Shown here: piece by piece, positions 1 through 6,120 of the stretch | How positions within the stretch are numbered: position 1 is the first letter of the stretch | Layout of the letters: the number at the start of each line of letters is the position of its first letter | Origin: Alphaproteobacteria bacterium | GTDB lineage: Bacteria > Pseudomonadota > Alphaproteobacteria > Rickettsiales > UBA8987 | Length of the DNA stretch: 7,053 nucleotides | Assembly (NCBI GenBank): GCA_023269645.1 | Contig: JAHFPR010000107.1 | Span: 1-7,053, forward strand | Direction: 5' to 3' | Made by a program: the position numbers and the translations under genes | The notes under the pieces: model-generated | Seen by the model: only the letters and a program-made list of their open reading frames with translations | Told to the model about the DNA's origin: nothing | Databases searched by the model: none

Positions 1-26
1 AGCTGAACTTCTAGGTTCGATAATAA

Positions 27-73
27 GGGGGGCAAGGCTGGCCTCAGCCCTGCCCCTCCTGAGGAAACTCAGG
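27..73 (+). other. Two adjacent stem-loops upstream of the terminator
   Basis: Two hairpins stand side by side just before the terminator. The first pairs 29-40 with 45-56 (11 of 12 pairs, 4-base loop) and can be extended by a G-T and a G-C pair at its base (27-58). The second pairs CCTGAG (58-63) with CTCAGG (68-73) around a GAAA tetraloop of the GNRA type. The two share base 58, so they compete only at the edge. The stretch is best read as the structured 3' untranslated end of a transcript that starts outside the window, either an mRNA or a small RNA. I do not recognise an RNA family. The pairing is seen directly; the role is inferred. Confidence 0.5.
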
Positions 74-79
74 CCTAAG

Positions 80-122
80 GAAAGGGCGTTCTCCCCAACA
101 GGAGAACGCCCTTTCTGCTTTT
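80..122 (+). terminator. Rho-independent terminator of the upstream gene
   Basis: A perfect 15-bp stem pairs 80-94 with 101-115 around a 6-base loop (95-100), followed by TGCTTTT (116-122). This is the canonical form of an intrinsic terminator on the + strand. It ends a transcript that enters from left of the window. The opposite strand has no T-run after the stem, so it probably works in one direction only. Confidence 0.9.
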
Positions 123-167
123 CATAAGGAGAAGGTGGAGGACAATCCACAAACCCCTTGCCTTATG
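123..167 (+). promoter_or_regulatory. Possible leader stem in the first operon's 5' region
   Basis: CATAAGG (123-129) pairs perfectly with CCTTATG (161-167). Inside it AAGG (132-135) can pair with CCTT (156-159), and TGGA (136-139) with TCCA (146-149), leaving a bulge. The result is one long imperfect hairpin between the upstream terminator and the DUF3576 gene. It could be a leader structure, part of the upstream 3' region, or a small repeat. No known riboswitch is recognised and no convincing promoter hexamers were found nearby. Confidence 0.3.
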
Positions 168-224
168 CGGGATTACTGGAGTACATAGCTCGGTGATGTT
201 TTCCAACCTTCCTGTGGGGTATAT

Positions 225-758
225 ATGCGAACGCAACGGAATTTCCTTGTTTCCCTGATGCTCTTGATCCTTGCCGGGATTGGGGTTTCTGCCTGCCACG
301 GCCCGAATACAGCGCAAGAATACCCGCAAAGCCCGGAAGACATACGCGATGCGAAACGCGGCAAACTGACCGGGGAAGAAGGGATTATTGTCGTGGGGCA
401 CGGCCATCACAAGGCGGACAAGGGTGGTTCGGGCGTGGGAGTGAACAGTTTTCTGTGGCGCGCCTCGCTGGATACGATTTCCTTCATGCCGCTGGCACAG
501 GTGGATCCGCATGGCGGGGTCATCATCACGGATTGGTATGAGAACCCGGATTCGCGCGGCGAGCGGTTCAAGCTGACCGTGCTCATTCTCGGCACAGAAT
601 TGCGGGCGGATGGGGTTCGCGTTTCCGTATTCCGCCAGAAACAGGCTGGCGGCGGCTGGCAGGATGCCTCGGCGGATGCGAAAGTCGGGCGCGATCTGGA
701 GGATAAAATCCTCACCCGTGCGCGTGAGCTGAAAGTGGCCAGCCGCACCGATGACTGA
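225..758 (+). CDS. DUF3576 family lipoprotein (function unknown)
   Basis: This 177-residue protein is predicted to be exported and lipidated. The N-terminus has basic residues (R2, R5), a hydrophobic stretch (about 7-21) and a lipobox VSAC with the acceptor cysteine at residue 24. Histidine follows the cysteine, with no Asp that would retain the protein in the inner membrane, so outer-membrane placement is likely by the general sorting rule. The mature part has a Gly/His-rich segment (about 53-73) and then a domain containing GGVIITDWY, which I recognise from the alphaproteobacterial DUF3576 family. That family is regularly found next to leuS. No enzyme motif is visible and I assign no function. 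The start follows a weak GTGGGG ribosome site. The gene overlaps leuS by 8 bases, which suggests coupled translation. Family assignment is from memory of the motif. Confidence 0.88.
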   Translation: MRTQRNFLVSLMLLILAGIGVSACHGPNTAQEYPQSPEDIRDAKRGKLTGEEGIIVVGHGHHKADKGGSGVGVNSFLWRASLDTISFMPLAQVDPHGGVIITDWYENPDSRGERFKLTVLILGTELRADGVRVSVFRQKQAGGGWQDASADAKVGRDLEDKILTRARELKVASRTDD

Positions 759-3402
759 TTCCTCTGCACCGCCGACTGCCTACCACGCCGCCTCTCTGGA
801 GCGGCATTGGCAAAAAGCATGGGATGATGCCGGGCTGTTTGTCACAAAATCCGCAGGTGAAAAGGATTATTACGTTCTCGAAATGTTCCCCTACCCCAGC
901 GGGAAAATCCATATGGGGCACGTGCGGAACTACACAATCGGGGATGTGGTGGCGCGCTTCCGGCGGATGCAGGGCTACAACGTGTTGCACCCGATGGGGT
1001 GGGATGCGTTCGGCCTCCCCGCCGAGAATGCCGCGATCCAGAAGGGCGTACATCCCGCCGCGTGGACGCACCAGAATATCGCGCATATGCGCGGGCAGCT
1101 TCAATCCATCGGGCTTTCCTATGATTGGGCACGGGAATTCGCCACCTGCGACCCCTCCTATTACCGCCATGAACAGCGGATGTTCCTCGATTTCCTGAAA
1201 GCCGGGCTGGCCTATCGCAAGGAAGCGGTGGTGAACTGGGATCCGGTGGATAACACGGTGCTCGCCAACGAACAGGTGATTGACGGGTGCGGCTGGCGGA
1301 GCGGCGCGCCGGTGGAGCGGCGGACGCTTTCCCAATGGTTCCTGCGCATCACCGATTTTGCCGGGGAACTTCTTTCCGGACTCGAAACGCTCAAGGAATG
1401 GCCTGATGCTGTGCGCATCATGCAGACGAACTGGATCGGCAAATCCCACGGTGCGCTGGTGCGGTTTGAGATAATTCAGGGAGCAGGGAGCAAGGAGCAA
1501 GGAGCAAAGAAAGGGGGTGATGCCCCCTGCTCCCTGCTTCCTGCTCCCTGCCTGGAAATCTTTACCACCCGCCCGGAAACGCTGTTTGGTGCGTCTTTCT
1601 GCGCGATTGCTCCGGCGCATCCGCTTGCGACGGAACTGGCGGGGAAGAATACGGCGATGGCGGAATTCATCGCCGAATGCAACCGCACGGGTACGAGCAC
1701 GGCAGCCATCGAGAAAGCGGAGAAAAAGGGTTTCGATACGGGGATTCGGTGCAAGCACCCATTCATTCCGGATAAGGAATTACCGTTATATATTGCCAAT
1801 TTTGTGCTGATGGATTACGGTGCGGGCGCGATTTTCGCCTGCCCCGCGCACGACCAGCGGGATTTCGAGTTCGCCACGAAATATAATTTGCCGATTATTC
1901 AAGTGGTCGCAGAGGGAGGCGGCCAGAAGACTTTAACCGAAGCCTATACAGGGGATGGAACGCTCATCAATTCCGGTTTTCTCACCGGAATGACTGTAGA
2001 ACAGGCGAAGGAAGCCGCGATTAACAAGTTGGTTGAGCTTGGTATCGGGGAAAAACGCACTACATGGCGGCTGCGGGATTGGGGTGTTTCCCGCCAGCGT
2101 TACTGGGGCTGCCCGATTCCGGTGATTCACTGCGGAAATTGCAGTATCGTTCCGGTTCCGGAAAAAGATTTGCCGGTGACGCTTCCAGAGGATGTGACCT
2201 TCGACAAGCCCGGAAACCCGCTGGCGCACCATCCCACCTGGAAACACGTCCCCTGCCCCGCCTGCGGCGCGCCCGCCACCCGCGAAACGGATACGTTTGA
2301 CACGTTCTTTGAATCCTCGTGGTATTACGCGCAATTCTGCGCGTCCGATCAGAAAAATCTCTTTACGGAACAGGATACTAAACGCTGGCTCCCCGTGGAT
2401 CAGTATATCGGCGGGGTGGAGCACGCAGTGCTGCACCTGCTTTATGCAAGGTTTTTTACCAAAGCATTGAAAAAATGCGGTTATCTTGATGTGGATGAAC
2501 CCTTCAAGCGTCTGATGACGCAGGGTATGGTGTGCCATGAAACCTACCGTGATAAAGAGGGCAAATGGTGTTATCCAGACGAAGTGGAAAAGCGCGAAGG
2601 CAAAGCGTTCGATAGACAGGGAAATGAGGTGGCCATCGGTCCCTCCATCAAGATGTCAAAATCCAAATGCAATGTGGTAGACCCGGCGGGAATCATTGAA
2701 CATTTCGGAGCCGATACGGCGCGCCTGTTCATGCTTTCCGACTCGCCGCCGGAGCGCGATCTGGAATGGACGGAGGCGGGCGTGGAAGGCGCGCACCGCT
2801 ACCTCAACCGCCTGTGGAAACTGGCGGAGAAGGAGGCGGGTTGTCATCCTGAGGCGAAGCCGAAGGGTCTCCCGCCGCATGAGGTACTTCGCGCCGCTCA
2901 GGATGACAACACCCTCTTCACCCTCCGCAAGCAGACGCATAAAACCATCCAGAACGTCACGCAGGATCTGGAGGCGTTCCACATCAACAAGGCGATCGCG
3001 CGGGTGCGGGAGCTTACCAACAGCCTGGAGAAGCTCGCGCTGGATACCCCCCTCGCCTGCGCCGTGTTCCATGAGGCGTTTGAGGTGGCACTGCGCCTGT
3101 TGCACCCCATGATCCCCCACATCACCGAGGCACTGGCGCACACACGCGGTCACGGCGGATGCCTGGTGGAGGATGCCTGGCCAGAGGCACTGGCGCATTT
3201 AACGGTGGACGATACCGTCACGGTTGCGGTACAAGTGAATGGCAAGCTGCGCGCGACGCTGGAATTGCCGAAGGACATCGCACAGGCGGAAGCGGAGCAA
3301 CGGGCACTGGCCGAGGAAAAGGTGCAGGCTGCGCTCGCGGGCAAGCAGGTGAAGAAAATAATCGTAGTACCGAACAGGATCGTGAATGTTGTTGCGGCGT
3401 AA
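751..3402 (+). CDS. leuS: Leucyl-tRNA synthetase with two in-frame palindromic inserts
   Basis: This 883-residue cytoplasmic enzyme activates leucine with ATP, charges tRNA-Leu and removes wrongly attached amino acids. The class I signature HMGH is at 54-57 and KMSKS at 634-638. The CP1 editing domain carries TTRPET (272-277) and AHDQRD (366-371). Cysteine pairs 461/464 and 502/505 form a likely zinc ribbon. The C-terminal VQVNGKLR region is typical of bacterial LeuRS. Two segments look foreign and coincide with DNA palindromes. Residues about 243-267 lie before TTRPET; residues about 697-720 lie before THKTI in the anticodon-binding helices. Without them the protein would be about 834 residues, close to the usual size (E. 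coli about 860). All catalytic motifs are intact, so it is probably functional. There is no clear ribosome site before the start, which overlaps the upstream stop as ATGACTGA, so coupling is likely. The 3' end overlaps lptE by 17 bases. Confidence 0.98.
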   Translation: MTDSSAPPTAYHAASLERHWQKAWDDAGLFVTKSAGEKDYYVLEMFPYPSGKIHMGHVRNYTIGDVVARFRRMQGYNVLHPMGWDAFGLPAENAAIQKGVHPAAWTHQNIAHMRGQLQSIGLSYDWAREFATCDPSYYRHEQRMFLDFLKAGLAYRKEAVVNWDPVDNTVLANEQVIDGCGWRSGAPVERRTLSQWFLRITDFAGELLSGLETLKEWPDAVRIMQTNWIGKSHGALVRFEIIQGAGSKEQGAKKGGDAPCSLLPAPCLEIFTTRPETLFGASFCAIAPAHPLATELAGKNTAMAEFIAECNRTGTSTAAIEKAEKKGFDTGIRCKHPFIPDKELPLYIANFVLMDYGAGAIFACPAHDQRDFEFATKYNLPIIQVVAEGGGQKTLTEAYTGDGTLINSGFLTGMTVEQAKEAAINKLVELGIGEKRTTWRLRDWGVSRQRYWGCPIPVIHCGNCSIVPVPEKDLPVTLPEDVTFDKPGNPLAHHPTWKHVPCPACGAPATRETDTFDTFFESSWYYAQFCASDQKNLFTEQDTKRWLPVDQYIGGVEHAVLHLLYARFFTKALKKCGYLDVDEPFKRLMTQGMVCHETYRDKEGKWCYPDEVEKREGKAFDRQGNEVAIGPSIKMSKSKCNVVDPAGIIEHFGADTARLFMLSDSPPERDLEWTEAGVEGAHRYLNRLWKLAEKEAGCHPEAKPKGLPPHEVLRAAQDDNTLFTLRKQTHKTIQNVTQDLEAFHINKAIARVRELTNSLEKLALDTPLACAVFHEAFEVALRLLHPMIPHITEALAHTRGHGGCLVEDAWPEALAHLTVDDTVTVAVQVNGKLRATLELPKDIAQAEAEQRALAEEKVQAALAGKQVKKIIVVPNRIVNVVAA
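1477..1550. repeat. Palindromic heptamer-repeat element inside leuS
   Basis: A 74-base imperfect palindrome lies wholly inside leuS. The arms 1477-1499 and 1528-1550 pair at 21 of 23 positions, and a central GGGGG/CCCCC stem (1513-1517 with 1523-1527) closes a 5-base loop. The left arm continues into four tandem 7-base units of the form RGGAGCA (1479-1506). The right arm holds three TGCTYCC units (1528-1548). It is translated in the leuS frame as low-complexity sequence containing GAGSKEQGA and APCSLLPAPC, unlike any part of LeuRS. It sits between two beta-strands (FEI and LEIFTTRP) where other LeuRS proteins have a short turn. No target-site duplication is evident. In design it resembles Rickettsia palindromic elements; I cannot assign it to a named family. 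Confidence 0.9.
2840..2910. repeat. Palindromic GTCATCCTGAG element inside leuS
   Basis: A 71-base imperfect palindrome has perfect 14-bp ends (2840-2853 with 2897-2910). An inner CGAAG/CTTCG stem (2861-2865 with 2887-2891) continues as a weaker helix to CTC/GAG around a loop at 2872-2880. The arm sequence matches, from memory, a dispersed repeat seen in many bacterial genomes. Its spurious translations (ILSGAK..., ...LRMT) are common in databases. Here it is read in the leuS frame as residues about 697-720, including CHPEAKPKG and EVLRAAQDD. It lies between two helices of the anticodon-binding domain, where E. coli LeuRS also has a loop. Pairing ends abruptly at both edges, so the boundaries are sharp. 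No flanking direct repeat was found. Confidence 0.92.
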
Positions 3403-4015
3403 CATAGGAATGCTTGCTGGCGCGCTGGTGCTGGCTTCCTGCGGTTTTACACCGGTCTATCAGGATCACAGCAAGGAACAGGCCGGGGATAAGCAGCTCA
3501 GCACGAAACTTGCTTCCGTGGCGGTGAAGCCTATTGATTTCGGAAGGCCGGGGCAGGTGCTTCATACCGACCTTGAACAGCTTTTTAACCCCAACGGCGC
3601 GGCGGCGGGCGTTCCCAGCCGCTATACGCTGGACGTAAGCCTGGAGCGTCGCAAGGATGCCTCCGCCATCCAGCGGGACAGGCAGATCACGCGCTATACG
3701 ATGCTGGTGACGGCGAAATACGTGCTGCACGACCGGAAAGGCGGCGTGGTGACCAAAGGCCAGAGCCTCATCACGGGCAGCTTTGATGCCGCGTCTTCCG
3801 ATTTCTCCAACTATACGGCGGAGGAGGATACGGTGATGCGCATCATGCATGAAGTGGCGAAGGATATTGATTTCCAGCTGATGAGCGTTTTCCTGGATAA
3901 CGACCCCGCCATCATGGGCGCACCCACGGAAGAGAAGCCGAAAGCGGAGAAGCCTAAGCACAAGAAATCCAAAAAGAAAGTTGCGCCCGCTACAGAGAGC
4001 ACAGTCATACACTAG
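3386..4015 (+). CDS. lptE: LPS-assembly lipoprotein LptE
   Basis: LptE plugs the LptD barrel in the outer membrane and helps insert lipopolysaccharide. This 209-residue protein has a short lipoprotein signal with two arginines (R4, R5), a hydrophobic stretch (7-17) and a lipobox LASC with cysteine 19. It is followed by GFTPVY, the usual start of mature alphaproteobacterial LptE. The body (about 35-175) alternates polar and hydrophobic residues as expected for the alpha/beta LptE fold. The last 28 or so residues (182-209) form a Lys/Pro/Glu-rich basic tail that I do not expect in the family. The start at 3386 is preferred because AGGA (3376-3379) precedes it by 6 bases. The next ATG (3410) would leave a signal without basic residues. 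It overlaps leuS by 17 bases and is followed 8 bases later by holA, an order usual in alphaproteobacteria. Confidence 0.9.
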   Translation: MLLRRNIGMLAGALVLASCGFTPVYQDHSKEQAGDKQLSTKLASVAVKPIDFGRPGQVLHTDLEQLFNPNGAAAGVPSRYTLDVSLERRKDASAIQRDRQITRYTMLVTAKYVLHDRKGGVVTKGQSLITGSFDAASSDFSNYTAEEDTVMRIMHEVAKDIDFQLMSVFLDNDPAIMGAPTEEKPKAEKPKHKKSKKKVAPATESTVIH

Positions 4016-4023
4016 GCTGTTCC

Positions 4024-5055
4024 ATGAAACTTGCACCCCGCGAGATTGAATCTTTCCTCCTGCGCGCTCCGGTCATGCTGGGGGTGCTGGTCTATGGCCC
4101 GGATGTGGGGCTGGTCAGCCAGCGCGCGGAAACCCTTGCCCACCATATCGTGGATGACCTCTCCGATCCGTTCCGTGTAGTGAATCTGGAGGCGGACGCG
4201 CTGAAGGACGACCCCGCGCGGCTGGCAGACGAGCTTCTGGCTATGAGTTTCGGCGGCGGGCGGCGGCTGGTGCGGCTGCGCGACATCAGCGCGGTGGCGG
4301 GCATCAAGGAGGGGCTTGCAGGTTTGCGGAAAGATGCGGCGGAGAACGCGTTTCTGCTGGTGACGGCGGGGGATCTGCCCGCCACTTCCGCGCTGCGCAA
4401 GCTGTTCGAGGCGGAGAAGAACCTCGTGGCACTGCCCTGCTATCAGGACGATGCGCGCGGCCTGCGCACCGTGGTTGAGGCGGAGTTCAAGCGGCGCAAT
4501 ATCGGCTATGCCAATGATGTTGTGGATTATCTCTGCACCCACGGCCAGGGCGACAGGCTGATTGTTCTTAGCGAAATCGAGAAGCTCGATCTGTATCTGG
4601 GGGCATCACGCCAGGCCATGCTGGAGGCGGCGGAAGCCTGCGTGGGCGAGGCCACGGAATCCTCCTTCGACGACATCTGCGCGGCGGTGGCGGATGGCAA
4701 CCAGCGCGCTGTGGAGCGTCATGTGCGCAAGGCACTGCAGCAGGGCGCGGCGGCGGTCGGTATCCTGCGCGCGACGCAGCGTTATTACACGCGCCTCCAC
4801 CGCACGGCTTCGATGGCGGCTTCCTCCGGCATGGGGGTGGAGCAGGCGGTGGCCGCGCTGCGTCCGCCGGTATTCTTCAAGCAGAAACCCGCTTTCACCC
4901 GCCATGTATCGCGCTGGACGGATGTGCGCCGTCAGGAAAAGCTCTGGGCGGTGATGGATGTGCTCTATCAAGCTGAAATTTCATGCAAAACCGGCGGTGA
5001 TCCGGAGTTGTTATGTAGCCGTGCCCTGACGCAGGCCACGGCGATGAGCGGGTAA
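4024..5055 (+). CDS. holA: DNA polymerase III subunit delta
   Basis: HolA is the wrench of the clamp loader: it binds and opens the sliding clamp during chromosome replication. The 343-residue length equals that of E. coli HolA as I recall it. The N-terminal domain shows LVYGPDVGLVSQRAE (about 22-36), the position where AAA+ proteins carry a P-loop. As is normal for delta, no working Walker A is present. The segment MSFGGGRRLVRLRD (about 74-87) is a characteristic conserved stretch of the family. The C-terminal half (about 210-330) is helical and fits the collar domain, including RATQRYYTRLH and the FKQKPAFTRHV region. Translation would start after a weak TAGG (4013-4016), 7 bases upstream, probably coupled to lptE. 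It is the last gene of the operon and faces parB across a palindromic repeat. Confidence 0.93.
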   Translation: MKLAPREIESFLLRAPVMLGVLVYGPDVGLVSQRAETLAHHIVDDLSDPFRVVNLEADALKDDPARLADELLAMSFGGGRRLVRLRDISAVAGIKEGLAGLRKDAAENAFLLVTAGDLPATSALRKLFEAEKNLVALPCYQDDARGLRTVVEAEFKRRNIGYANDVVDYLCTHGQGDRLIVLSEIEKLDLYLGASRQAMLEAAEACVGEATESSFDDICAAVADGNQRAVERHVRKALQQGAAAVGILRATQRYYTRLHRTASMAASSGMGVEQAVAALRPPVFFKQKPAFTRHVSRWTDVRRQEKLWAVMDVLYQAEISCKTGGDPELLCSRALTQATAMSG

Positions 5056-5063
5056 GCGTTGTG

Positions 5064-5225
5064 CTCCTCCTCCACCGCTTGCGGGGGAGGAGGATTTGGT
5101 TAACGAACGAAGTGAGTTTACCAAATCCGGAGGGGGGTGTCTTTGCCGCGCGCAGACCCCTCCGCAAATCCTGCCTGCGCTGCGGCACGGCTCGGATTTA
5201 CTGCCTCCCCCAGGCGGGAGAGGAG
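5064..5225. repeat. Compound palindromic repeat between holA and parB
   Basis: Most of the 174-base gap between the convergent genes is taken by stacked inverted repeats. Segments 5065-5078 and 5081-5094 pair at 13 of 14 positions. Segments 5092-5100 and 5120-5128 pair perfectly (9 bp) around a core containing GAACGAAGTGAG. GGAGGGG (5129-5135) pairs with CCCCTCC (5157-5163). AAATCC (5166-5171) pairs with GGATTT (5194-5199). CTCCC (5205-5209) pairs with GGGAG (5216-5220). The outer ends are also inverted copies of each other (CTCCTC at 5064-5069, GAGGAG at 5220-5225). From memory, CTCCCCC/GGGGGAG repeats of this type are dispersed in many alphaproteobacterial genomes. It may also help separate the two converging transcripts, but no T-run follows any stem, so it is not a classical terminator. 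It ends 4 bases from the parB stop. Confidence 0.8.
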
Positions 5226-5229
5226 AAGT

Positions 5230-6120
5230 CTAATCCCTGTCCAGCCGCCGCAACACGCTGTCCAGCTCCGCAAGCGTGTGGTAGGTGATGGTGATTTTGC
5301 CCGCTTCGCCCTTGTTGGTGACGGAAAGCTCCAGCCCCAGCTTCGCGCAGAGTTCCTTCTCCAGCCGCTTGATTTCCGGGTCGCGCAGGCTGACCTTGCG
5401 CGGCAGGGTACGCGGCTCTTTTGCCAGTTTTTTCACCAGCTTCTCGGTCTGGCGCACGTTGAGATCACGTTTGATGACGACCTCCGCGACCCGCCCCGGC
5501 TCCTCGGCGGTGAGGATGGCGCGCGCGTGGCCGGCGGTGAGTTTTTCCTCGGCGAGCATCTGCTTCACCTGATCGGGCAGCGCCAGCAGGCGGAGGGTGT
5601 TGGTGATCTGGCTGCGGCTTTTGCCGAGGGTTTCGGCGAGTGCCTCCTGCGTGTAGTCGAACTCCTGGATGAGCCGCTGGTAGCCCTCGGCTTCTTCCAG
5701 CAAATTCAAATCCTTGCGCTGGATATTCTCCACCAGTGCCACTTCCAGTGCCTGGCGATCATCAAGCTCCAGCACGATGGCGGGAATCACCGCAAGCCCT
5801 GCCATTTTCGAGGCGCGCCAGCGGCGTTCCCCCGCCACGATTTCATACATCTCCGGCGCGTCTTTCGCGCGGCGCACAAGAATCGGCTGCACCACCCCGT
5901 TCTTGCGGATGGATTCGGCAAGCTCCGCCAAATGCGTTTCATCGAAATACACGCGCGGCTGGAACCCGCCGGGCTTCAGCTTGGCCAGCGGCAGGCTATC
6001 CCGCTCCGCTGTGGCAATGGGATGCCCGCCGCCCGCCCTGCTTGCCGCCGTTTTCTGATCGTCCTGCTGCCTGTCTGCGATGAGGGCGGAAAGCCCCCTG
6101 CCGAGTCCTTTACTAGCCAT
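5230..6120 (-). CDS. parB: Chromosome partitioning protein ParB
   Basis: ParB is a CTP-dependent DNA clamp that loads at parS sites near the origin, spreads along DNA and is moved by ParA. The 296-residue protein begins with KGLGRGLSALI (4-14), the ParA-contacting N-terminal motif. The CTP-binding region follows: QPRVYFDE (54-61), GERRWRAS (97-104) and ENIQRKDLNLLEEAEGY (131-147). The parS-reading helix-turn-helix is around GKSRSQITNTLRLLALP (166-182), followed by LTAGHARAIL. The C-terminal part is the dimerisation region. I chose the ATG at 6120 because AGAAGG (complement of 6127-6132) lies 6 bases before it and homologues begin there. A start at 6153 would add 11 residues that do not resemble ParB. 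The gene overlaps the end of parA by 8 bases, so translation is probably coupled. Confidence 0.98.
   Translation of the reverse strand: MASKGLGRGLSALIADRQQDDQKTAASRAGGGHPIATAERDSLPLAKLKPGGFQPRVYFDETHLAELAESIRKNGVVQPILVRRAKDAPEMYEIVAGERRWRASKMAGLAVIPAIVLELDDRQALEVALVENIQRKDLNLLEEAEGYQRLIQEFDYTQEALAETLGKSRSQITNTLRLLALPDQVKQMLAEEKLTAGHARAILTAEEPGRVAEVVIKRDLNVRQTEKLVKKLAKEPRTLPRKVSLRDPEIKRLEKELCAKLGLELSVTNKGEAGKITITYHTLAELDSVLRRLDRD

Noticed and set aside
1..14. A reading frame ending L-N-F-stop (TAG at 12-14), which could be the end of an outer-membrane barrel protein with its typical terminal Phe.
   Set aside because: Only a few codons are present, and any frame may end by chance here. It is too little to call a gene, though the terminator at 80-122 implies some upstream transcript.
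158..187. Possible promoter with TTGCCT (158-163) and a -10-like GTACAT or TACATA about 17-18 bases later.
   Set aside because: The -10 match is poor and the alphaproteobacterial consensus is loose. No clear promoter can be supported for the first operon.
918..923. CACGTG in leuS as a possible core of a parS site.
   Set aside because: The flanks do not match the TGTTTCACGTGAAACA-type palindrome, and no other parS-like site was seen in the window.
712..1758. Long - strand open frame (348 codons) opposite the first part of leuS.
   Set aside because: It is antisense to strongly conserved leuS motifs and passes through the palindrome; there is no recognisable protein.
2656..3198. A - strand frame containing ILSGAKYLM and LRMT, which resembles many database hypothetical proteins.
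   Set aside because: Those peptides come from translating the dispersed palindrome at 2840-2910 and do not indicate a gene.
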